Of a DNA stretch of 64,000 nt, positions 55,888 to 64,000 are shown one piece after another. Position 1 is the first letter of the stretch. Each line of letters begins with the position of its first letter. Source of the DNA: Prorocentrum cordatum (Eukaryota; Sar; Dinophyceae; Prorocentrales; Prorocentraceae); the NCBI GenBank assembly GCA_963575745.1, contig CAUYUJ010017627.1, forward strand, positions 511,472-575,471. Direction: 5' to 3'. The notes under the pieces are model-generated. The model was given only the letters and a program-made list of their open reading frames with translations, did not search any database and was not told the origin of the DNA. A program made the position numbers and the translations under genes.

Positions 55888-57730
55888 TCAGCACTTGTCC
55901 CCGCGGAACGACTTCCGTGGCCGCGGCGTGGCGTAGGTGCCCAGGTTGACTTTCACGGTCGTGGAGCGGTGGCTGACCCATGCGTTCGACGCGTCCTCGA
56001 ACCCTTTGTTTGCGGCGGGCCCGTGCCTTTGCAAGGTCCACTCTCTTTTGGGCTTGCCATTGCCCCTCCAGTAGTACACCTGATCGCCGGTCTGGTAGAC
56101 GTCGCTGGCGCGCTGCGCTCCATCAGCCCGAGATCGGGCCAGCAGCGCCCTTGAGAGGGACTGGTTGAACCTCAGGTGTTGTATGGAGGTCTGCGCGGCC
56201 TTCACGATGGCGATCTTCTCCGAGAACGGCTTGTCGGACACGGTGCGCTTGCGCAGGGGCAGCCTGCCGGCGTTGTCCAGCAAGACATGCGGGAGGCGAA
56301 GGCCTCGCCCGAGCACCCATTGCGACGGCGAGTAGCCCGTGGAGTTGACCTGGCTGTTCATGGCCCAGCACACGGAGGCGATCATCCACTGGATTTTGTG
56401 AGCGGCCGCGGGCTGGTCGAATCTGATGCTGAACTGGTCGATCAGCTTCTTCGCGTGCACCTTCCACATCCCTCCATGTCGTTCCACGTTAGCATTATGC
56501 TGCGGCGTCGCCGCAGATGTCGTCATCAAGCGGCAACCCATATCCTCAAGCCTCGAGCTCCTTGGAGAATTCTCGCTCGAACTCGCCTCCTCCATCAAAG
56601 ATAACTCGCTGAGGCGCGCCAAAAGGCGTAACCCAAATCTGCAGTAGTCGAGCGAAGACAACCGATGGGCGCCTTGATGCGACAGCATCGTAAAACCTGA
56701 GGCCAGGTCGACCACGTTGAGGTAGACCAGCTGGTTGCCAGCGTAGTCGGCCAGGGTGAACAGGTCCTCTCCGATGGAGTCGTTGAAGTCCCTGTCCAGT
56801 CTGATCCGTCGTGGTAGGTGAGGTAGTGGTCGCTGATGTGCTGCACACACCTCGCAGTAGAGGTTGAGGGCCATGCCGATGGACCTCTGCGATCCACCAG
56901 CCGCCCGAATGGCTCGGGCAAGTGATTCGTTGGACGGGTGCCCCGTGTTCACGTGGAGCTGCATGATGGCGGACCGTAGTGTCCGCTCCTCCGCAGCCGC
57001 GAGCGCTGGCTCCTGAGCCGCTGCGGCGGCTGGAACCGCCCTTCTTCTTGCCCTCCTCGTCGTCGATGTGGGTTGAGCTTCTCGTGCGGGCCGGCGGTTC
57101 GGACGTAGCAGCTGCTCGACTAGCACCGTCACGAGCTCTGTCGTATAGTTATCGCTGCGCTTCGCGTCCTTTCCGCGGGCCCCTGCGCGCGGGCGCCCCC
57201 CGCTGCAGAAGCGCCTGAGCGAGTCGTCGAACCCGAAATGGTCGATGATGATCCGCCGCGGCTTCTTGATGTGGATCCCATTCTTTGTCATGAGGCTGAA
57301 CGCGCAGCCATCGAAGTCCACGACGCGCGGGAGCTGCTCCTTCAGCTGCTTGGCAATATCGTTCTTCTTGGGGTCCCATGCATCGCAGCACCTCGGCCGC
57401 TCGAACGAGACGGCGAGCTGGGCGCCGAACTTCTCGCGCAGCCGTGACATTGACTGCAGGAACAGGCCGATCATCTGCTAGGACGTGGCCCGATCCCTTT
57501 TCAACTTGGGGATCTTGCTCGGGTCGATCTTGACGACGAGTCGTTGTAGCGATGTCCACGGCTGGGTATTCGCACTTTCTTGCCTGCGGCAAGGTGCTTC
57601 CGGATCCTGCCCTCCAGCTTCTGGACCACGAATTGCTTGGAGATGTCGAAGCCTGGAAGACCGCACCTGGCAGCAGCTCTTCCTTTCCTCTTCGGGATGT
57701 CGCTGAGCTTGCTGTCGGGGTTGCAGCGCC
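55888..57730 (-). pseudogene. Element 2 methyltransferase-like C-terminal half and integrase
   Basis: Minus-strand 57474 to 55888 is one open frame. It starts with a module matching Element 1's: AQLAVSFERP, VDFDGCAFSLMTKNGIHIKK (about 57400-57240). The integrase follows: LHVNTGHPSNESL and CEVCAAHQ (HHCC), first catalytic Asp in IGEDLFTLAD, and Glu in HNANVERHGG. The second Asp is not in this frame: VIFDGGGEFEREFSKELE is read in another frame (about 56548-56680), so two opposite shifts disrupt the core. Before 57474 the module continues with an in-frame TAG and one more shift (LPGFDISKQFVVQKLEGRIR; LVVKIDPSKIPKLKRDRATS). Confidence 0.7.
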
Positions 57731-57734
57731 ACTC

Positions 57735-58950
57735 CTAGAGCACGGTGCTGTTCGCGATGAAGGTCGGGTTGGATATGGTTGTAGACTTGGCCAGTTTAGT
57801 AAGCAAGGCCTGGCCGATCTTGCGCGGCTGGGTGCCATTCGTGCTGGTGACGAAGACTGAGCGCTTGCCAGCGATCAGCTGCGGCTTCAACCCCTTCTTG
57901 AGCGCCCTCACGCGCGGCTGCTCCTCCTCCACGATGTTGGCCTCGGGTTCGAGGCAGCCATTGGCGATGGCGTCCTGGCCGTGGCTCAGGGTCACGGGCG
58001 TGCCGAAGACGCAGTCCGAGCATAACCCTTGGTTGTCGTAGGCCTCGAAGGTCGCCTCGCCATAGGCGATGCAGTCTTGCAGGGGCTCGGTCACGCACGT
58101 CGTGGGGCAGGTCGTCTGCGGCAGCGTCGCCAGCGTGAGGTTCGGAGCCGGGGCTGCGGTAGAGCAGCAGACCAGGGCTGAGGCTACGGCCGAAAGCAGC
58201 CGCGACCCCTTCGGTCGCCGAGTCTGGAGACGTCTCGGAACGTCCAGCTCCTTCTTCGTGACGAAGTTGTTGATGGTGTCGATCAGCGCGCTGGTCCTGG
58301 TAGTGTTGTTGGCCGTGGGCTGGTGTCCCGTCCTCGTCTCCCGATGTCGTCCGTCGAGTGTCTTCTCGACCTCTACGTACAGGGTGTTGTCCAGCTGTCA
58401 CTTCCTTCTGGGCGAGCTGGCCGCGCTGGGCGGTTGCTCCCCGCCGGCGTCCTTGATGGCCTGCCAGTCCTCTGGCTGCAACTTGATTGCGGGGTGTCCC
58501 GCGGCGCTCGCGGTGAGCGTCTGGGTGGCGTTCCCGATGCGGATCTGGCCTTTGCAGAGAGAGAGAGAGAGAGATGTCGATCTTGGAAGGCTGGATGAAA
58601 TCGCGGCCGATGAGCAGGCCCAGCGCGGGGCTGTCAACGACGCTGAACACGATGCGGCCAGCCTGGCCGCGCAGCACAAGCGGCGCGGTGACGCGCAGCT
58701 TGCTCGGCGTTGCCGAACCTGTAGACCTCGTCCTCCGGCTCTTCGAGGATCTGGTTGGCAAGCCCCATCCTCGTGATATGTCCTTGTAGTTGTCGTACCA
58801 CTTCTTACCCGAGACGCAGAAAAGGCAGGCGGCGTCGACCACGCCGACGCCTTCGCCCACGGGCTTGCCACTGCCGATCGCGACGTTCACGTTCGGCAGG
58901 CGGTGGATGAGCCGCTCCGAGACGCAAGTCTCTGGGGGCGGCGCGACTGG
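57735..58950 (-). pseudogene. Element 2 protease and following linker
   Basis: Readable frame from about 58950: PPPETCVSERLIHRLPN, then VVDAACLFCVSGKKW, the protease active-site region with D-A-A (D-T/S-A/G expected), and SPALGLLIGRDFIQPSKIDI. A (GA)n run at 58556-58574 shifts the frame; the continuation is QIRIGNATQTLTASAAGHPA. A TGA follows near 58398, and the same frame goes on (LDNTLYVEVEKTLDGRHRET, NNTTRTSALIDTINNFVTKK), through a short hydrophobic stretch (LLSAVASALVCCSTAAPAP) and a Cys-containing region (VTEPLQDCIAYGEATFEAY), to a TAG at 57735. Confidence 0.65.
58556..58574. repeat. (GA)n run inside the Element 2 protease gene
   Basis: Short microsatellite in coding sequence; the correct frame differs on its two sides, so a slippage event probably broke the gene. 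Confidence 0.8.
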
Positions 58951-60175
58951 TTTTTGCGGGTGCATGGACCTGCTCGTCCGCGAACTGGACCTGCTCGGCG
59001 ATGCGCGCCTGGCGCTGAGGACGGCCTCCGCGACCTCCTCGTTTACCGCCCTTTGACTTGCCGTCCTTGGGCGCGAACTTGCGAGCACCTGGCGCGGGGT
59101 ACTCCGTGCCCCCTGTCCAGTATCCGGTCTCACCGCAGTCCCAGCAATCAGCGTTCCTCTTGCGCTGGTCGACCCGGCCCTGTAGCTTTGTCGGGCGGCC
59201 GGGCGGTGCGGACCTTGATTGGCCGCGGCCCTCGAGGGCCTCCCGGGCCGATCTGACGGTGGCCATGGCCTCCGGAATAGCGGCACGTTCCGCTGCAGCA
59301 GTTTCGACCTTGGCAGAGTCGTCGCCGTCGAACAGCTCGGAGATGTCTACGTTGGAGGACTCGAGCTCGAGCTCCTGGCGAGCGATGTCCTGGGCGTCGG
59401 TCGAGTCTCGCCCTCGTCGCCCTCCTTGCTTTTCGTCGTTCTCGTCGCCCGGCTCGTCGACGACGTCGGTGGAGCGCCCCCCGCGGCTGGAGGGAGCGTT
59501 GCTGCGCCAGCCACCTTGCGAGCGCGGCTGGTTGGTGCGTGACCTCGGCGGGGGGGCGTGGCGCTCCGACGCGTGGGCGCCCGGGAACATCCTGACCAGC
59601 AGCCCGCGAATGCCCTGGTAGCCGTAGTGCTCGTCGGGCAGATTTCCTACGACGCGCTCTCGGCGCTCTGCCTTAAGCCCAGCGTTGCGGAGCAGGAACC
59701 ATCCCGCCACGTCGTCCAGCGCGTTGAGGTCCACCTCCTTCTCGCGCAGCTGCTGCAATCCAGTCTCGAAGCGGATGAGCCAATCCGTCATGCGTTCGCC
59801 TCTTCGTCGGCGATGTTGATTCGACTCGAAGAACTTCTCGAGGGTCTCGCCCTTCTGCGCAGGCTTCTGCTGACCAAAACTTGCCTCCAGGTGTTGCAGC
59901 GCGTTCTCTGTGCCGACCTGGTTCTTATTGCGCTTCCTATCATCGGGGTCTTCGATGTCCACCGCGGCTGCTGGATGCAGCTGCGCCACCGTCATATTTA
60001 GCGCTGCACCGCGGGCTGTCCCACTGAGCTTCAGCGCGAGCTTCGATGCGAGACTATGAGCCACGGCGAGGTTCTCACTGAGCTTCCAGAGCTTGGCCCC
60101 CTGTTTGTAGTCTCTCCACTTTGCCAGGTCGCCATCCCATGTAAGGATGGTGTTGCACGCGTAGTTACCCGTCAT
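58951..60175 (-). pseudogene. Element 2 Gag
   Basis: ATG at 60175-60173 (MTGNYACNTILTWDGDLAKW) opens about 406 codons without a stop: Gag domain (WKLSENLAVAHSLASKLALK; a YQGIRGLLVRMFPG end), an Arg/Gly/Ser-rich stretch (about 59600-59450), an acidic helical stretch (ELELESSNVDISELFDGDDS), a degenerate zinc knuckle at 59099-59146 (CWDCGETGYWTGGTEY: third and fourth ligands are Tyr instead of His and Cys), and a Lys/Gly/Arg-rich end. The protease frame is reached by a +1 shift in the TTTTT (AAAAA on the minus strand) run at 58951-58955. Sequence upstream of 60175 stays open through a 42-bp repeat. Confidence 0.65.
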
Positions 60176-60189
60176 TTTGTCAAGAATGA

Positions 60190-60690
60190 GGTAGTGAACC
60201 GCGTCGCTGACACTGGCGTCGAAAGAGAAATAGGCGTCGATGCTGGCGCCGCTGACGCTGGCGTAGGAGAAGTAGGCGTAGATGCTGGCGTCGCTGACGC
60301 CGGCGTTGGAGAAATCGGCGTTGATGCTTGCGTCGCTGACGCTGTCGTAGGAGAATTCGGCGCGGATGCTTGCGTCGCCGACGCTGGCCTGGGAGAAGTA
60401 TGCGAAGTAATCGTTGATGACGGCGTCGCTGACGCTGTCGTGAGAGAAGTAGGCGTTGATGACGGCGACGCTGGCGCTGACGTACGGGAAGTAGGCGTTG
60501 GTGACGGCGTCGCTGACGCTTTCGGAGACGTAGGCGTGGACGTCGGCGTCGCTGACGCTGACGTACGGGAAGTAGGCGTTGGAGGCGCAGATGACGGCGT
60601 CGCTGACGCTGTCGTAGGAGTTGGTAGGGTAGGCGTAGATGTGGGCGTCGCTGACGCTGACGTGGATGATGCTAGCGTCGCTGGCGCTGG
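60190..60690 (-). repeat. 42-bp tandem repeat upstream of Element 2 Gag
   Basis: About 11 diverged copies of a 42-bp unit (GCGTCGCTGACGCTGGCGTA with GAGAAGTAGGCG). On the minus strand it reads 14-residue repeats such as SYDSVSDASINADF, preceded by a hydrophobic stretch (FLTSLVALLLSALSSASDA), in the Gag frame. The plus strand is also open (GVGEVGVDAGVADA). Whether it is translated is unknown. Confidence 0.8.
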
Positions 60691-60820
60691 AGAGGGCGCT
60701 GAGCAACAGCGCGACCAGGCTGGTCAGGAAGCCGCTGGGCTTCGATTCAGGAAGACGTGTCGCAGACGCCGTCTTGCAACATGTACGGCCGCAGGCCGGG
60801 ATAGCGGAACGGCCTCGCTC

Positions 60821-60830
60821 CAGGCTACCA
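60821..60830 (-). promoter_or_regulatory. Element 2 primer-binding site
   Basis: Minus strand TGGTAGCCTG, one base inside the right LTR, shares TGGTAGC with Element 1. Confidence 0.65.
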
Positions 60831-60831
60831 T

Positions 60832-61030
60832 TGTGATATGGATCGGCGCGCAGCGCCGGGGATGGTTTTGTTGTGAGCGCGGCTCGAGCAATTGGCGTAG
60901 CACTAAGGCCAAGGGCCCTGAGAAATAAAGATGGCAGCGGCGAGCAAGGAATGAAACCGCAGGCCCCTCGAGGCTTCTGGGGAAACCCTCTCGGGCCTCT
61001 TGGATTCCTGGGGGGTGAGCTTGATTCACG
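60832..61030 (-). repeat. Element 2 5' LTR
   Basis: 199 bp, TGTGATATGG to TTGATTCACG on the plus strand; the last base is G where the partner has A, so the terminal TG on the minus strand has mutated to CG. Contains GAGAAATAAAG on the plus strand, the antisense direction of the element. Confidence 0.88.
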
Positions 61031-62120
61031 GCCGGGACCTCGCAGCTCATTGGCAACCGTCGCCATATTAGTTGGCTCTGGGGGGAGCACGGAGGAGTAG
61101 GGGAGTACGCGCACCCAAACGGGACCTCGCAGCTCTCTGGGGGGGTGAAACTGTGCAATTGTCATCATTTTCGCGGGTTCCTGGGAGGCACGGCGGAGTA
61201 GCGGAGTATGCGGATCCATCTGGGACCTCGTCGTTTTGGGCGGTCGCGAATTATGCAATTGTCGCCATTTTCCTGGGCTCTTGGAAGGCCCAGCGGGGTC
61301 GGGGGCCACGCTCACCCAGCCGAGACCTCTCAGCTCTCTAGGGGGCTGTGAACTGCGCAATTGTCGCCATTGTCGTGGGCTCCTGGGCGGTGATCCTTGG
61401 ATGGCTGCGAACTGCGCAATTGTAACCTCTCTCGCTGGCTCATGGGAGGTCCAGCGGAGTCGGGCGCCACGCGCACCTAGCCGCTTGTTCGCTGCTTTTT
61501 GTGTGTCAGCGGAATGTGCAACTGGCGCCGCTTTCGTGGGCTCCTTGGAGGCACGGCGGGGTCGGGGGCCACGCGCACCAAGCCGAGGCGTCGCCGCTCC
61601 ATGGGTGGCTGCGAACTGCGCAACTGGCGCCACGTTTGTGGGCTCCTGTGCAGCGCAGCAGAGTCAGGGGCTACGCGCACCGATTTGAGACTTCGCTGCT
61701 CCTCGGGTGACTGCGAATTGCGCAGCTGTTGCCACTTTCGTGATCTCCTGGGAGGGCCACTGGAGTCGGGGGGGCTCGCGCACCCAGACGAGACCTCGCT
61801 GCTCCCTGGGTGGCTGTGGTCTGCGCAAGTGTCACCACCATCGTGGGCTCCTAGGAGGCACGGCAGAGTCGGGGCCACGCGCACCCAGACGGGACCTCGC
61901 TGTTCCTTGGGTGGCTGCGAATTGCACGCTTGTAACCTCTGTCGAGGCACGCTGGGAGGTCCGGCAGAGTCGGAGGCCACGCGCACCCATTTGAGACCTT
62001 GCAGTTGTCGCCACTTTCGTTGGCTCTCGGGAGGTCAACCCGAGTGAGTCAGGGACCATGCAGCTCCCTGGGAGGCTACGAAGTGCGCAATTGTCGCCAC
62101 TGCCGTAGGCTCGTGGGAGG
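61031..62120. repeat. ~101-bp satellite, block 2 right part
   Basis: Resumes in phase from the GCCGG duplication. About ten units, then the linker tail (GCAGCGCACAGATCGTGCGT ... CCTCGCGTGGAGACGGGG) to 62222. Confidence 0.85.
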
Positions 62121-62258
62121 CACGGCGGAGGTGAGGGCAGCGCACAGATCGTGCGTACCTGGCGATGTGCTCCTCTGTATGAAGCGTTCAGGCAAATATT
62201 CGCCTCGCGTGGAGACGGGGCTGTGAGTGGTCAGAGGTAACTATTGTTTTGTGCGTCT

Positions 62259-62440
62259 GCGGCCCAAAATGGAGTTATCCTGGTCCGGAGGTATCCTGGA
62301 TAACTCGGGCGTCGAATTGTCTGGAGATTCCTCAGGTACTTGGGCGGTCTCTCTGAGTTCTTTCGGGAAAGCCTGGGGCAGCCCACGGCGCCCCCACTAG
62401 GTGCCCCCCCGGGGAGGGAAGGGATGAAATAGAGAATGCT
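62259..62440 (+). repeat. dispersed ~170-bp repeat, copy 2 (right of satellite block 2)
   Basis: Partner of 46028-46195, same orientation. It has a short insertion (GAGTTCTTTCGGGAAA) relative to copy 1. Confidence 0.75.
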
Positions 62441-64000
62441 GTGTTTGCACGCCTGCGACAAGGACCCAAGGTACAGTCAAGTCGCTGAGCTCCGCTTTGC
62501 GCTCTGGAGGGGCTCGGGCGTTCGAGCCGTTTCATAGAGTCGTTTCGTGGCACCTGCCCGTGGCTTAGGCCCACCGCGGCCAGGAAAGCCCGTTCGTTCC
62601 TTACCGAGTGTTCCCTGTGGTAGCAGATGACTGTAACCATGGGGACGGTCGGGAAGAACTTCTGGCGGAGAAGAACCCCTTCGCACACGGTGGCAGAGTC
62701 GCGCAGGCCTGCACAGGCTTACAGTGTGTGACGCGTTTGGATTGAGGATGGCTATACGGTAGGGCGAATGGAGGGCGAGCGCAGGGAGAAGCGGGGAGAG
62801 GAGATCCGAGGTGAGTGAACCAACTACAAGGGTCAAACGGCTACTGAAGGAGCGATGTTGACGATTTCTCCCTTCATCTTTGCAACACGCGACTGAAACA
62901 CACCGCAGCGTGATTCTCGCAACGGCAAGGTTATGATAGCATTATCTATCGCTCAGGGTCTGCTCCTGGAAGGGGGCCCCACCAGCAAGAGAGGAGGAGG
63001 GACGGGGAAGTCGGATAGGAGGGAGGAGAAGCGTCGGGTGAGGGAGTGAACGGGGTAGGGGGCTCTTCTTTCTTCCGCCCTCCCATTCCCTCCCTCGTTC
63101 CTGTTCCTACTCGCGGCCCCGTATCTGGGAATGCATGACCTGGGAATGTATCAATCACCGAACGGGAGCCAACGTTTCTACCTTTCGAGGTGAGGTTCCT
63201 GATTTCATGGTTGGACTCGGCGCGCTTGCTGAGGTAATAATCTTGCGAGGCAAGTTCAGATACCTCTGATCCGATACGGCTTCTAGAATGAGCCCGAGTT
63301 TCTTGTGAATGCCCCGCCTGGGACAGGGCCAGACAGCTTCTAGTTGTGGCGTGCATAGTCTAAACTATGTATATAGTCCTATGGCACGGCGTATGGAGTC
63401 TTTGCGGGATATACGTGTGGCAGTTGCAAGAGCTTGGGGCAGCCAGTGTACCATAGTGTTTGGTTTGTTGTTGCAGCCATGCGTGATTGAGTGGCGTACG
63501 CAACGCTCACAAGTGGTTTTTCTTCCGAACGTCCGGGGTGGCCGAGCACCTTGCCGCTCTCGCTGCTTGCCTTGCTTTGCCGCCCACCATCCATGCGCAC
63601 ACGAACCGATGCTTAGCCAATGTCAAGAACATCTCTTGGGGGGGTCTTTCACGCAACAGGTAACGAAACAGTTTACAAACCGTTCAGCTCCTGGCCAAGT
63701 CTAGCTCGCCAGCGCTGGAAGCTCGCCTGATCGGGAAGCGCACATCATGCATTCTGTTCTGTTGGGCAGCATTGTGCGTGGTCTGCTTTTGCCCGAAGAT
63801 AAGTAAGCAGGGACCAGAGAAACAACACAGTCACAACCCAGGGGTGCGCGTCCGCTCCTCATGACTTGGACGCTGGGGCCGCTCCTCCGCCTTCGCTTCC
63901 TCTTTCTCCTCCGCTCGTTGTGGTGCAGGAGGCTGCGAGTGTGATCCATCATTTGGAGTACATGAAGAGAACATGGATGTTCAGGGTCTGCAGAGAGTGC
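62441..64000. other. no recognisable gene
   Basis: Moderate GC, few repeats, frames of up to 136 residues without motifs. The longest plus frame (63309-63704) is not protein-like in composition. A spliced host gene is possible but not demonstrable. Confidence 0.4.

Noticed and set aside
60056-60928. Plus-strand 290-residue Val/Gly/Asp/Ala-rich protein
   Set aside because: It is the complement of the 42-bp repeat and Gag leader of Element 2; a repeat whose length is a multiple of three keeps both strands open.
61031-61633. Gag of Element 2 extending to 61633 on the minus strand
   Set aside because: That part of the frame runs through the LTR and the flanking satellite; the target duplication places the element end at 61030.

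Overview
This window looks like dinoflagellate nuclear DNA. It is GC-rich, very low in gene density, and full of satellites and microsatellites. The only convincing proteins belong to Ty1/copia-type LTR retrotransposons of the kind abundant in dinoflagellate genomes (Gag, aspartic protease, a DNA-methyltransferase-like module, integrase, reverse transcriptase, RNase H). I see no host gene, rRNA, tRNA or CRISPR array that I can support. The species is not determinable from sequence alone.

Layout. 1-17 kb: mostly non-coding, with long simple repeats (GAT, TAC, GAG, TA, GT), a G-rich array near 8.4-9.4 kb, pentamer arrays near 9.9-10.4 kb and two stretches of decayed coding sequence (about 2.2-3.2 kb minus, 5.4-7.7 kb plus). 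17-18.5 kb and 28.8-29.1 kb: a ~101-bp satellite block split by Element 1. 18,528-28,758: Element 1, a complete plus-strand copia element with identical 173-bp LTRs and a TATC target duplication. 30.6-36.7 kb: more satellite, including ~55 copies of a 77-bp unit. 36.7-46 kb: no recognisable genes, a TGG microsatellite and dispersed repeats. 46.2-48.06 kb and 61.03-62.2 kb: a second ~101-bp satellite block split by Element 2. 48,060-61,030: Element 2, an older minus-strand copia element with 199-bp LTRs about 8-9% apart and a GCCGG target duplication; its genes are broken and its 3' part holds almost 5 kb of tandem repeats. 62.4-64 kb: nothing recognised.

How the parts work together. In Element 1 the plus frame open from 19,061 to 28,522 is not one protein. 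Reading composition and motifs suggests four pieces: Gag N-terminus (18,844-19,308), a +1 shift in a G run, then Gag body and protease (19,310 to ~21,500); a separate 564-residue protein in another frame (21,525-23,219); and Pol (23,221-28,522) starting one base after that stop, whose frame is restored if a 61-bp GT-AG intron (23,336-23,396) is removed. Pol carries a C5-methyltransferase-like domain ahead of integrase, RT and RNase H. The RT catalytic pair reads Gly-Asp, so this very young copy may be unable to reverse transcribe. Element 2 carries a relic of the same methyltransferase-like module and an intact RT Asp-Asp pair, but many frameshifts and stops. Primer-binding sites of both elements begin TGGTAGC.
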